Positions 8,086 to 15,691 of a stretch of DNA of 64,000 nt are shown here, one piece after another; positions within the stretch are counted from its first letter, which is position 1, and each line of letters begins with the position of its first letter. This stretch comes from Flavobacterium undicola. Lineage in GTDB: Bacteria > Bacteroidota > Bacteroidia > Flavobacteriales > Flavobacteriaceae. The stretch spans positions 62,001 through 126,000 of the forward strand of contig NZ_JAAAPM020000003.1 of NCBI RefSeq assembly GCF_009909155.2, read 5' to 3'. The position numbers and the translations under genes were made by a program. Under the pieces are notes generated by a model. It saw only the letters and a program-made list of their open reading frames with translations, was not told where the DNA came from and did no database searches.

Positions 8086-10410
8086 ATGAAAACAAATAAT
8101 TTAGGTTATCCTAGAATTGGAAGCAATAGAGAATTAAAAAAATCTAGTGAGCTATACTGGGCTGGAAAAATTTCAGCTGAAGAACTATTGGCTACAGCCG
8201 CAACAATCAGAAAAGAAAATTGGCAATTACAAGCCAAAGCTGGAATTGATTTGATTCCGTCAAATGATTTTTCTTTTTACGATCAGGTTTTGGATTTGAC
8301 TTTAACATTAGGAGCTATTCCCGGACGTTATGCTGAAATTGCTAAAACAAAACCGGCTTTAGACTTATACTTTGCTATGGCAAGAGGTTCGCAAAAAGAC
8401 GGACAAGACGTTGTTGCAATGGAAATGACCAAATGGTTTGACACCAATTACCACTACATCGTTCCTGAATTCACTAAAAACCAACAGTTTTCTTTGTTTT
8501 CAGAAAAAATAATCCACGAATTCATTGAAGCTAAGGAATTAGGAATTCATACAAAACCGGTTTTAATTGGGCCAATCACCTATTTATTATTGGGAAAAGA
8601 AAAAGAAGAAGGCTTTAACCGTATTGACCTGATCGATTCATTATTGCCTGTTTATTTCGAAATTTTAGAGAAATTAGAAGCGCAAGGTGCAACTTACATC
8701 CAACTTGACGAACCTTTTTTAGCCCTTAATCTTACCGATAAAGAAAGAAACACCTATACAAAAGTTTACAACGCAATCAATCAACGTTTTCCAAACTTAA
8801 AAGTAATTCTGGCAAACTATTTTGACTGTTTTGGAGAAAATCTGGAAACTGCTTTGGCTTTGCCGGTTGATACTCTACACCTGGATTTAGTACGTTGTCC
8901 TTCGCAATTAGACGATATTTTAGAATCCGGAAAATTAGCTGCTAACATAAAACTTTCGTTGGGAGTTGTTGACGGTAGAAACATCTGGAAAAATGATTTC
9001 AAAAAATCTTTCGCTTTAATCGAAAAAGCAGCAGCTGCAATAGGAAATGACCGTGTTTTAATTGCACCTTCTTGTTCCTTAATCCACTCGCCTTGCGATT
9101 TAGATTTGGAAACAAACGACAAAACGCTAACTCCTGAAATCAAACAATGGCTGGCTTTTGCCAAACAAAAAATTGAAGAAGTAGTAGTGCTTCGCAATTT
9201 AGCTTCAGGAGAAATCACCGAAAATGACCAGGCTAATTATCAGGAAAACACCATCGCTAACGAGAACCGAAAAACTTCGAAATTAATCCACAACGAAGCG
9301 GTAAAAAACCGTGTAGCCAGTATTACAAACGGAGACGATCACCGTAAAAATGCATTTGCTATTCGAAGAGAAAAACAAATTGAAGCTTTAAAACTTCCTT
9401 TATTCCCAACAACAACTATTGGTTCTTTTCCACAAACTGCCGAAGTAAGAAGCTGGAGAGCTAAGTTTAAAAAAGGAGAATTATCGCAATACGAATACGA
9501 TACTTTATTGGAAAAGGAAACCGAAGAAACCATTCGTTTTCAAGAAGAATCAGGAATTGATGTTTTAGTTCATGGCGAATTTGAGCGTAACGATATGGTG
9601 GAATATTTTGGAGAACAATTAGACGGATTTGCCTTTACTAAAAAAGGCTGGGTACAAAGTTATGGTAGCCGTTGCGTAAAACCGCCGGTTATTTATGGTG
9701 ATGTTTCCCGTCCGAATCCGATGACTGTAAAATGGGCTGAATTTGCACAATCCCTAACTCCAAAATGGGTAAAAGGAATGCTTACTGGTCCTGTGACTAT
9801 CTTACAATGGTCGTTTGTTCGTAACGATCAACCGCGCTCAGAAACCTGTACTCAAATTGCACTTGCCATTCGTGATGAAGTAGTAGATTTAGAAAAAGCC
9901 GGAATTAAAATTATCCAAATTGACGAACCGGCTGTTAGAGAAGGATTGCCGTTACGAAAAGAAGAATGGGCTGCTTATTTAGACTGGGCAATTAAAGCTT
10001 TTAGAATTTCTGCCAGTGGTGTTGCCGATGACACCCAAATTCATACACACATGTGCTACAGTGAATTCAACGATATCATTCAAAATATTGCTGATATGGA
10101 TGCTGACGTAATTACCATAGAATGTTCGCGTTCGCAAATGGAATTACTGGATGCTTTTGCCGATTTTAAATATCCAAACGAAATTGGTCCCGGGGTATAT
10201 GACATTCACTCGCCACGCGTTCCTTCGAGCGACGAAATGGTTCATTTACTGGAAAAAGCGGCAGCAGTAATTCCTGCCAATCAATTATGGATAAATCCTG
10301 ATTGTGGTTTGAAAACCCGTCATTGGGAGGAAACTAAAAAAGCTTTAATCGAAATGGTAGCTGCCGCACAGCAAATGCGTATTACAGCAATTCATTTGGC
10401 AACAGTTTAA
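8086..10410 (+). CDS. metE: Cobalamin-independent methionine synthase MetE
   Basis: A 774-residue enzyme that transfers the methyl group of 5-methyltetrahydropteroyl-triglutamate to homocysteine. It starts with NNLGYPRIGSNRELKK, the usual MetE N-terminus. The N-terminal barrel spans about residues 1-340. The catalytic C-terminal barrel begins at PTTTIGSFPQTAEVR (about 442) and carries the zinc ligands in HTHMCYSEF (His and Cys) and NPDCGLKTR (Cys). Length is typical. It is transcribed alone from a -7 box at 8055 and is divergent from an Lrp-family gene. A weak hairpin follows the stop. Confidence 0.97.
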   Translation: MKTNNLGYPRIGSNRELKKSSELYWAGKISAEELLATAATIRKENWQLQAKAGIDLIPSNDFSFYDQVLDLTLTLGAIPGRYAEIAKTKPALDLYFAMARGSQKDGQDVVAMEMTKWFDTNYHYIVPEFTKNQQFSLFSEKIIHEFIEAKELGIHTKPVLIGPITYLLLGKEKEEGFNRIDLIDSLLPVYFEILEKLEAQGATYIQLDEPFLALNLTDKERNTYTKVYNAINQRFPNLKVILANYFDCFGENLETALALPVDTLHLDLVRCPSQLDDILESGKLAANIKLSLGVVDGRNIWKNDFKKSFALIEKAAAAIGNDRVLIAPSCSLIHSPCDLDLETNDKTLTPEIKQWLAFAKQKIEEVVVLRNLASGEITENDQANYQENTIANENRKTSKLIHNEAVKNRVASITNGDDHRKNAFAIRREKQIEALKLPLFPTTTIGSFPQTAEVRSWRAKFKKGELSQYEYDTLLEKETEETIRFQEESGIDVLVHGEFERNDMVEYFGEQLDGFAFTKKGWVQSYGSRCVKPPVIYGDVSRPNPMTVKWAEFAQSLTPKWVKGMLTGPVTILQWSFVRNDQPRSETCTQIALAIRDEVVDLEKAGIKIIQIDEPAVREGLPLRKEEWAAYLDWAIKAFRISASGVADDTQIHTHMCYSEFNDIIQNIADMDADVITIECSRSQMELLDAFADFKYPNEIGPGVYDIHSPRVPSSDEMVHLLEKAAAVIPANQLWINPDCGLKTRHWEETKKALIEMVAAAQQMRITAIHLATV

Positions 10411-10478
10411 AACATAACGCTTAATTATACCGTCTCAAACAAATAGTCACTTCAAGTAATTTACTCAATATAAAAATT

Positions 10479-10523
10479 GTATCGAGAAGCTTTTAAATAA
10501 TTTATTTACTAGCTTCTCAATAC
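10479..10523 (+). terminator. Possible hairpin terminator downstream of metE
   Basis: A 13-bp stem (10479-10491 with 10511-10523, one G-T pair) around a 19-base AT-rich loop, 69 bp past the metE stop. The downstream T-run is short, so termination strength is uncertain. The rest of the 244-bp gap shows nothing I can name. Confidence 0.35.
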
Positions 10524-10654
10524 TTTTAAAAATATGAATCTACATAAAAATCAAACATAGTTTTTATATCGATTTGATTAAAATTCACAATATAAAATTG
10601 AGACAACCACTAAACATTTAAAAGAACCAAAATACAGCGTCAACAAACAATTCT

Positions 10655-11131
10655 TTAATATTGAACATTAAAACTACCGTTTTTAAAAGAAAGTTTATTT
10701 CCACCTTTGTTTTGATACAATATTCCCGAAAACCTTCCTTTAAGTATAAACATTAAATCATTTTCTATTACGTCTACAGAAAAATTTTGATTAGTGCTTG
10801 GATCATAATAATATTCATTATCATTCTGATCTACATACATCACTTGGTTTACTTTATTATCTCCATTTTCTCCTTTATTGGTTATCGAAAAAACAATTCT
10901 TTCAATACTGTTTTTTTCAATTCTACCAGATAAGATCAAACTTAGATCTACATATCCTCCTTGCGTTTGCCCATATTTTTCTACACTAACTTCGTTAAAG
11001 ACTTTCGTGACTCCATTAATTTCGACTGTTATTCCTTTTGGAATTTCTGTTTTTTGATCAGTTTTACCATCATTTGAACAAGAGAATAACGAAAAACATA
11101 AAATTAATATTAGAGCAAAAATTCTTTTCAT
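10655..11131 (-). CDS. Small lipoprotein of unknown function
   Basis: A 158-residue protein with a lipoprotein signal peptide: MKRIFALILILCFSLFSC, lipobox Cys at residue 18, followed by SND. The mature part contains PKGITVEINGVTKVF and many beta-strand-like segments. I do not recognise a family. The ATG at 11131 is chosen over one 13 codons upstream because it gives a proper signal peptide. It is on the minus strand downstream of the SDR gene, with a hairpin between them, so it is probably a separate unit. Confidence 0.7.
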   Translation of the reverse strand: MKRIFALILILCFSLFSCSNDGKTDQKTEIPKGITVEINGVTKVFNEVSVEKYGQTQGGYVDLSLILSGRIEKNSIERIVFSITNKGENGDNKVNQVMYVDQNDNEYYYDPSTNQNFSVDVIENDLMFILKGRFSGILYQNKGGNKLSFKNGSFNVQY

Positions 11132-11248
11132 ACTTTTTTTATTAGAACACAATACGCTTAAATCTATCAAAAGATTCCCCAGCAGATTATCAAAGTTTTG
11201 TTTTCAAATATATTCATTTTTTCTTACACTTTTTATCATACACAAAGA

Positions 11249-11278
11249 AGCCCTGGTCGATTAAGTTCAACCAGGGTT
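11249..11278 (-). terminator. Hairpin terminator between SDR and lipoprotein genes
   Basis: A 9-bp GC-rich stem (11249-11257 with 11270-11278, one G-T pair) with a 12-base loop, 28 bp past the SDR stop on the minus strand. The following minus-strand tract is only moderately T-rich. Confidence 0.5.
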
Positions 11279-11305
11279 TCTGCTTTAAAAAATATCACTA
11301 ACTAT

Positions 11306-12055
11306 TTATAAGGTCGCTGCTCCTCCATCCAATAACAACTCGCCACCAATCATAAACTTGGAATCATCAGAAGCTAAATAAAGGAATCCTGCTGCCATTT
11401 CTTCTGAGGTTCCTAAACGTTTTGCCGGTATGCCTGAAGCATAATAGGCTTTTGTTCCGTTTGCTTCTTCTTCTGAAGCTCCTCCTCTTGAAAATATGGG
11501 TGTGTCAATTGGCCCAGGCGAAAGTACATTCACACGAATATTTCTATCCAATAATTCGGCTGATAAGGTTCTGGCTAACGAACGAACGGCTGCTTTTGAA
11601 GCAGAATAAGCTGCAGTAGTTGCAAAACCTTTATGGGCTACTGTAGATGCCGTAATAATAATTGAAGCGCCATCATTTAGATGCGGCAAGGATTTTTGAA
11701 TTGTGAAGAAAACCCCTTTGAAGTTGATATCGCTGGTTTGGTCGAACATTTCTTCGGTATAATCTGCTAAAGGTGCCGCAATAAATACACCGGCATTCAC
11801 TACCAATACATCAATTTTGCCAAAAGTATCTTTAACCGTTCCGTAGGTGGTGTCAATATTGTTTATATCCGAAACATCGCTTACCAAACCAATCGAAGCA
11901 TTCCCAATTTCGAAAACCGCTTCATCAATTGTCTTTTTATTACGTCCTGTTATCGCCACTTTGGCACCTTGTTCTGCAAATAATTTTGCTGTTGCTAATC
12001 CGATTCCGCTGTTTCCTCCTGTGACAACAGCTACTTTGTTTTCTAATTTTTTCAT
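11306..12055 (-). CDS. Short-chain dehydrogenase/reductase (SDR)
   Basis: A 249-residue classical SDR. It has the NAD(P)-binding motif TGGNSGIG (about residues 12-19), the NAG motif (VVNAGVF, about 86-92), catalytic Ser in IIITAST and Tyr-x3-Lys in YSASKAA, and a C-terminal GGELLLDGG. The Arg/Asn at the end of the second strand (TGRNKKT) suggests NADP preference. The substrate is unknown. It lies 75 bp downstream of the arsR-like gene on the same strand, and that gap holds a second copy of the palindromic operator found upstream of arsR, so it is probably controlled by that repressor. Confidence 0.9.
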   Translation of the reverse strand: MKKLENKVAVVTGGNSGIGLATAKLFAEQGAKVAITGRNKKTIDEAVFEIGNASIGLVSDVSDINNIDTTYGTVKDTFGKIDVLVVNAGVFIAAPLADYTEEMFDQTSDINFKGVFFTIQKSLPHLNDGASIIITASTVAHKGFATTAAYSASKAAVRSLARTLSAELLDRNIRVNVLSPGPIDTPIFSRGGASEEEANGTKAYYASGIPAKRLGTSEEMAAGFLYLASDDSKFMIGGELLLDGGAATL

Positions 12056-12092
12056 TTTTTTTTATAATAATTTAATTATTGTAAGTATTTAA

Positions 12093-12112
12093 ATATCTAA
12101 ATATTTCGATTT
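12093..12112 (-). promoter_or_regulatory. Second copy of the ArsR-type operator, upstream of the SDR gene
   Basis: Matches the perfect palindrome at 12447-12466 in 18 of 20 positions. It lies 38 bp upstream of the SDR ATG, a position where a bound repressor would block transcription. Confidence 0.6.
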
Positions 12113-12130
12113 ATTTAATTAAAAAAAAGG

Positions 12131-12418
12131 CTAAAAGCCTAGATTAGAAATATAACGACTATAAGCATCGCACATTGCTTTATTGATAACAAATTTCAAA
12201 TTGCGTCCTTCCTTTTCAGCTACTAACAATTCGGCTTCTACTAATTGTTTCAAATGGTGAGACATGGTAGACTGTGCCAAATTAAAAGATTCTGAAACTT
12301 CACAACATTGCATAAAATCCTTTCGTTTACTAATCATATCCAGTATCTTCAAACGATATGGATCTCCTAGTGCTTTAGAAATTTTCTCAACTTGTTTTAT
12401 GTTCAATTCGGTAATCAT
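12131..12418 (-). CDS. ArsR-family winged-helix repressor
   Basis: A 95-residue ArsR/SmtB-type regulator. It shows KALGDPYRLKILDMI at the start of the HTH domain and the recognition-helix region NLAQSTMSHHLKQLVEAELL. A CC pair (MQCCEVSE) occurs where ELCVC-type metal sensors have their helix-3 cysteines, but the exact ELCVC motif is absent, so metal sensing is doubtful. Its start is preceded by a -7 box four bases upstream (12423-12430). A perfect 20-bp palindrome lies between it and the divergent ABC transporter gene. Likely autoregulated and controlling both flanking genes. Confidence 0.85.
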   Translation of the reverse strand: MITELNIKQVEKISKALGDPYRLKILDMISKRKDFMQCCEVSESFNLAQSTMSHHLKQLVEAELLVAEKEGRNLKFVINKAMCDAYSRYISNLGF

Positions 12419-12422
12419 GAGG

Positions 12423-12430
12423 CAAAGATA
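12423..12430 (-). promoter_or_regulatory. -7 promoter box of the arsR-like gene (leaderless type)
   Basis: Reads TATCTTTG on the minus strand, then CCTC and the ATG. This is the same box-N4-ATG spacing as tadA and dxs. The upstream -33 region lies next to the operator palindrome. Confidence 0.65.
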
Positions 12431-12446
12431 AAAATATATTTTTAAT

Positions 12447-12466
12447 ATATCGAAATATTTCGATAT
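12447..12466. promoter_or_regulatory. Perfect 20-bp palindromic operator (ArsR-type)
   Basis: ATATCGAAAT followed by its exact reverse complement ATTTCGATAT. It lies between the -7 boxes of the divergent arsR-like gene (12423-12430) and ABC transporter gene (12475-12482), covering the -33 zone of the latter. ArsR-family dimers bind such palindromes in their own promoters. A near copy lies upstream of the SDR gene. Confidence 0.75.
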
Positions 12467-12474
12467 TTATATTC

Positions 12475-12482
12475 TAAATTTG
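12475..12482 (+). promoter_or_regulatory. -7 promoter box of the ABC transporter gene
   Basis: Reads TAAATTTG, a full TAnnTTTG match, 59 bp upstream of the ATG at 12542 and 8 bp downstream of the palindromic operator. Confidence 0.65.
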
Positions 12483-12541
12483 TACCAACTTATAATTCAG
12501 CTACAAATTTTGATTTGAATTATTTTCTAAAAAAAAACTCT

Positions 12542-14290
12542 ATGCAGCTTTTATATTCTTACATCAAAAAACATAAAACTCTTTTATATATCGCGCTGTT
12601 TTTAGCTACTATAAATCAATGTTTTTCTTTATTTGATTCAATAATAATTGGTAAGCTACTTAACCAATGTGGTGTTGGAGTAGCTAACTTTAATCACAAT
12701 CACTTCAACTTTACAAAAGCAGTTTTAGGCTGGTTGGCCTTGTCATTAGGTGCGGCAATGGTTTCCAGAATTGCCAAAAATTTTCAGGATTATTTTACCA
12801 ATATTATCATTCAGCGTACCGGGGCGCAAATGTATACAGAAGGTATTCAAAAAGCGTTACAACTACCTTTTCAAGATTTTGAAGACCAACGCAGCGGAGA
12901 AACCTTAGGCAAACTTCAAAAAGTGAAAATTGATTGCGAAAAATTCATCACCTTATCCATTTCATTAATATTTCAATCGATAGTTGGTATTGTGTTTGTC
13001 GTGGTTTATGCCATCACTATTCATTGGCTTTTGGGACCAATATTCCTGGCAACTGTTCCTATTATTGCTTACATCAGTTCGTTATTGGGCAAAAAAATCA
13101 AGAAAGTTTCCAGAGAAATTTTAGGTGAAACTACCGCTTTGGCCGGAGCTACAACCGAATCATTACGAAATATTGAACTCGTAAAAAGTTTAGGCTTAAC
13201 CGAACAAGAAGTCAATCGACTGAATGCTACAACCATCCAAATCCTTGGATTAGAACTCAAAAAAGTGCGTTTCATTCGTTCGTTGAGTTTTATACAAGGT
13301 ACAACAGTTCATTTTATGCGCACCAGTTTGGTTTTTGCGCTTTATATGTTCATATTTAATGACGTCATCAAACCGGGAGATTTGATTACTTTAATGTTCT
13401 TTTCATTCTTTTTGTTCAATCCGTTGCAAGAATTAGGGAATGTGATTGCCACTTATAATGAGACAAAAGCATCTATGGATAATTTTGCCGATTTGATGAA
13501 TTCCAAAAGCGAAGAAACTCCTAAAAACCCAAAAACTATTGGTGCTATCAATCATTTAGGTTTTAAAAATGTTTCCTTCAAACACCAAAGTGCGAATACC
13601 TATGCTGTAAAAAATATTTCTTTTGAAGCCGAAGCTGGCGAAACCATCGCTTTTGTTGGTCCATCAGGAAGCGGAAAAACGACTTTGGTAAAAATGCTTG
13701 TCGGATTGTACAATCCTGCTGAAGGTGCTATTTTTTACAATGAAAAAAACGCCAAGGATATTGACATCAATGAATTAAGACAACAACTTGGTTTTGTGAC
13801 CCAAGATGCTCAATTGTTTTCGGGAACTATAAAAGACAATTTGTTATTTGTAAAACCGAATGCAACTGACGAAGAAATAAATGATGTTTTACAAAAATCG
13901 GCTTGTCAAAATTTACTCGAAAGAGCCGAAAAAGGTTTGAATACCACTATTGGCGAAGGCGGAATTAAAGTATCGGGAGGCGAGAAACAACGTTTATCTA
14001 TTGCCAGAGCTTTGCTTAGAAATCCGCACTTATTGCTTTTTGACGAAGCTACATCGGCATTAGATTCGATTACCGAAGAAGAAATCACCAAAACCATTCG
14101 AAGTATATCCTCTAAACAAGATCAAATCACGGTATTAATTGCCCACCGTTTATCGACCATTATGCATGCCGATAAAATATTTGTTTTGGAACAAGGACAA
14201 ATTATCGAGCAAGGCAAACATCAGGATTTATTGGATGAAAAGGGCTTGTATTATGCCATGTGGAGACAGCAAATTGGGGAGAGAAAATAG
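12542..14290 (+). CDS. ABC transporter, fused permease and ATPase (exporter type)
   Basis: A 582-residue half-transporter of the MsbA/lipid-drug exporter type. Six membrane helices occupy about residues 1-310, and the ATPase domain about 335-580. Walker A is GPSGSGKTT, the Q-loop is VTQDAQLFSG, the signature is VSGGEKQRLS, Walker B is LLLFDEATSALD and the H-loop is IAHRLST. It would act as a homodimer in the inner membrane. The ATG at 12542 is preferred to an upstream TTG because it gives the usual short N-terminus. Its promoter overlaps an ArsR-type operator, so export is probably induced by whatever the repressor senses. The substrate is unknown. Confidence 0.9.
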   Translation: MQLLYSYIKKHKTLLYIALFLATINQCFSLFDSIIIGKLLNQCGVGVANFNHNHFNFTKAVLGWLALSLGAAMVSRIAKNFQDYFTNIIIQRTGAQMYTEGIQKALQLPFQDFEDQRSGETLGKLQKVKIDCEKFITLSISLIFQSIVGIVFVVVYAITIHWLLGPIFLATVPIIAYISSLLGKKIKKVSREILGETTALAGATTESLRNIELVKSLGLTEQEVNRLNATTIQILGLELKKVRFIRSLSFIQGTTVHFMRTSLVFALYMFIFNDVIKPGDLITLMFFSFFLFNPLQELGNVIATYNETKASMDNFADLMNSKSEETPKNPKTIGAINHLGFKNVSFKHQSANTYAVKNISFEAEAGETIAFVGPSGSGKTTLVKMLVGLYNPAEGAIFYNEKNAKDIDINELRQQLGFVTQDAQLFSGTIKDNLLFVKPNATDEEINDVLQKSACQNLLERAEKGLNTTIGEGGIKVSGGEKQRLSIARALLRNPHLLLFDEATSALDSITEEEITKTIRSISSKQDQITVLIAHRLSTIMHADKIFVLEQGQIIEQGKHQDLLDEKGLYYAMWRQQIGERK

Positions 14291-14295
14291 TTAAA

Positions 14296-14799
14296 CTAAG
14301 CCTCAATCACATCCGTCAAAGTATTAGAATGTTTTCGCATTTTATTCAGCTTACGTTTTTTAACCACATAAGTATTCGAAAAAGTATCATGCCATCCTCT
14401 TGGAACTAAGCCAAAGAAAGAAAAAGCTTCGAAAGGGATAAAACGACAGCAGGTTCGAATAAAAAAACTTCTTTTAGAGGGTTTGGTTCCATCAGCATTG
14501 ACAACGATAGTATGGGTCAACAATTTAGCTATAGTACGGGAAAAATACACCTCAGTAATATAATAATACAAAAAGGCAACGATTGCTGTGTAGAAAGCAA
14601 TTTCGACAGCACTTAAGTTGGTTACCCAATTAGAAAGCGCAAAATTATTAGCAGACAAAGCAACCAAAATAATAGTTGTTCCTAAACTAAGTACCAAGAT
14701 ATAAATAAACATTAAATCAATGCTTAGATTAAGAAAACGTTGAAACTGCGTTGCTTGCAAAGTATCTGTTACAGTAAATCCTTCATTTTTCATAGCCAT
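14296..14799 (-). CDS. RDD-family membrane protein (copy 2)
   Basis: A 167-residue paralogue of the protein at 6914-7390, with hydrophobic segments at about 29-52 and 65-88 and the conserved second half SRTIAKLLTHTIVV, FIPFEAFSFFG and WHDTFSNTYVV. It starts at an ATG two codons before a second possible ATG. It is convergent with the ABC transporter gene (5 bp apart). Function unknown. Confidence 0.75.
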   Translation of the reverse strand: MAMKNEGFTVTDTLQATQFQRFLNLSIDLMFIYILVLSLGTTIILVALSANNFALSNWVTNLSAVEIAFYTAIVAFLYYYITEVYFSRTIAKLLTHTIVVNADGTKPSKRSFFIRTCCRFIPFEAFSFFGLVPRGWHDTFSNTYVVKKRKLNKMRKHSNTLTDVIEA

Positions 14800-15018
14800 C
14801 AGTTTTAATTTTTAAAAGAAAACCAAAACAACTTAACACTCTCAAATATAAGGAATTATACACTAATAAACAAAGAAAAAGACTGCTCTAAAATACTTTT
14901 CAGGCAGCCTCTTTGATTTTATATTCTATCAAACAATTTGATTTTAACTTATAGTCGTAATCTTTTAGACCAATTTTAGGAGAACGGGAAGCCCAAAAAG
15001 AATAATCTTAAAAACAAG

Positions 15019-15303
15019 TTACAACTTGTGTATTCCTCTTCGAACGTCATAAAAAGCAAGAAGATTAATATTTTCTTCTTGAATTTGATAATACAAAATG
15101 GTCTTTTTGTTAATTACTGCTTTTCTAACTTTCGCTTTATGTTGATAAATTGGAAATAATTCAGGATTTATCCCAATATCATCGACCGTTTTAACAACAT
15201 CAAAATAATATTTCTCGGCAACTAAATTTCCAAATTCGTTTTTAATGTATTCTATAATTTCATCTAAAGTTAACTCCGAAGTTTTAGTCCAAACTATTTT
15301 CAT
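15019..15303 (-). CDS. RelE/ParE-family toxin
   Basis: A 94-residue protein with the ParE/RelE fold pattern: an N-terminal strand (KIVWTKTSEL), two helices (LDEIIEYIKNEFG, VAEKYYFDVVKTV), then LFPIYQHKAKVRKAVINKK and a C-terminal strand (LLAFYDVRRG). Family toxins are ribosome-dependent mRNases (RelE) or gyrase poisons (ParE); the sequence does not decide between them. It overlaps the antitoxin gene by 4 bp, as usual for such pairs. Confidence 0.85.
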   Translation of the reverse strand: MKIVWTKTSELTLDEIIEYIKNEFGNLVAEKYYFDVVKTVDDIGINPELFPIYQHKAKVRKAVINKKTILYYQIQEENINLLAFYDVRRGIHKL

Positions 15304-15518
15304 TTTTTAGCAAATTTTGCTTCAAAACGTTTTTTAACCTCTTCGTGAGAACTAACATTTCCTGATGAAACGTCGTTCAATCCTTTTTGAATTAACTGAT
15401 TTTCGAAAAATGAAACCTCGTTTTTTTCTTTAAAACTTAGGATTTTTTCAATAATTTTTTCGTCATCAATTCCTTGAATCCATTGAACTATATTTTTCTT
15501 TTCGACTGAAATATCCAT
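15300..15518 (-). CDS. Antitoxin partner of the RelE/ParE toxin
   Basis: A 72-residue, highly charged protein directly upstream of the toxin gene and overlapping it by 4 bp. The C-terminal part (SSHEEVKKRFEAKFAKK) resembles the amphipathic toxin-binding tails of short Bacteroidota antitoxins. There is no clear DNA-binding fold, so the assignment rests mainly on gene order and size. Confidence 0.7.
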   Translation of the reverse strand: MDISVEKKNIVQWIQGIDDEKIIEKILSFKEKNEVSFFENQLIQKGLNDVSSGNVSSHEEVKKRFEAKFAKK

Positions 15519-15631
15519 AATAATAAAATTGAATTGTAAAATTACAAAATATTTTGATTACTAAACAGTTAGCCAAATCAAGAATTAAAAATTCATTGAA
15601 GTTCCTTAAATTTCATTTAATAATATAAAAA

Positions 15632-15658
15632 AAACAGCCATCTAAACGATGGCTGTTT
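15632..15658. terminator. Rho-independent terminator downstream of nrdA
   Basis: An 11-bp stem (15632-15642 with 15648-15658) and a 5-base loop. On the minus strand it is followed by a T-run, 34 bp past the nrdA stop. Confidence 0.85.
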
Positions 15659-15691
15659 CAACAATTATTTTGAATTAATAATTAATTAGGT

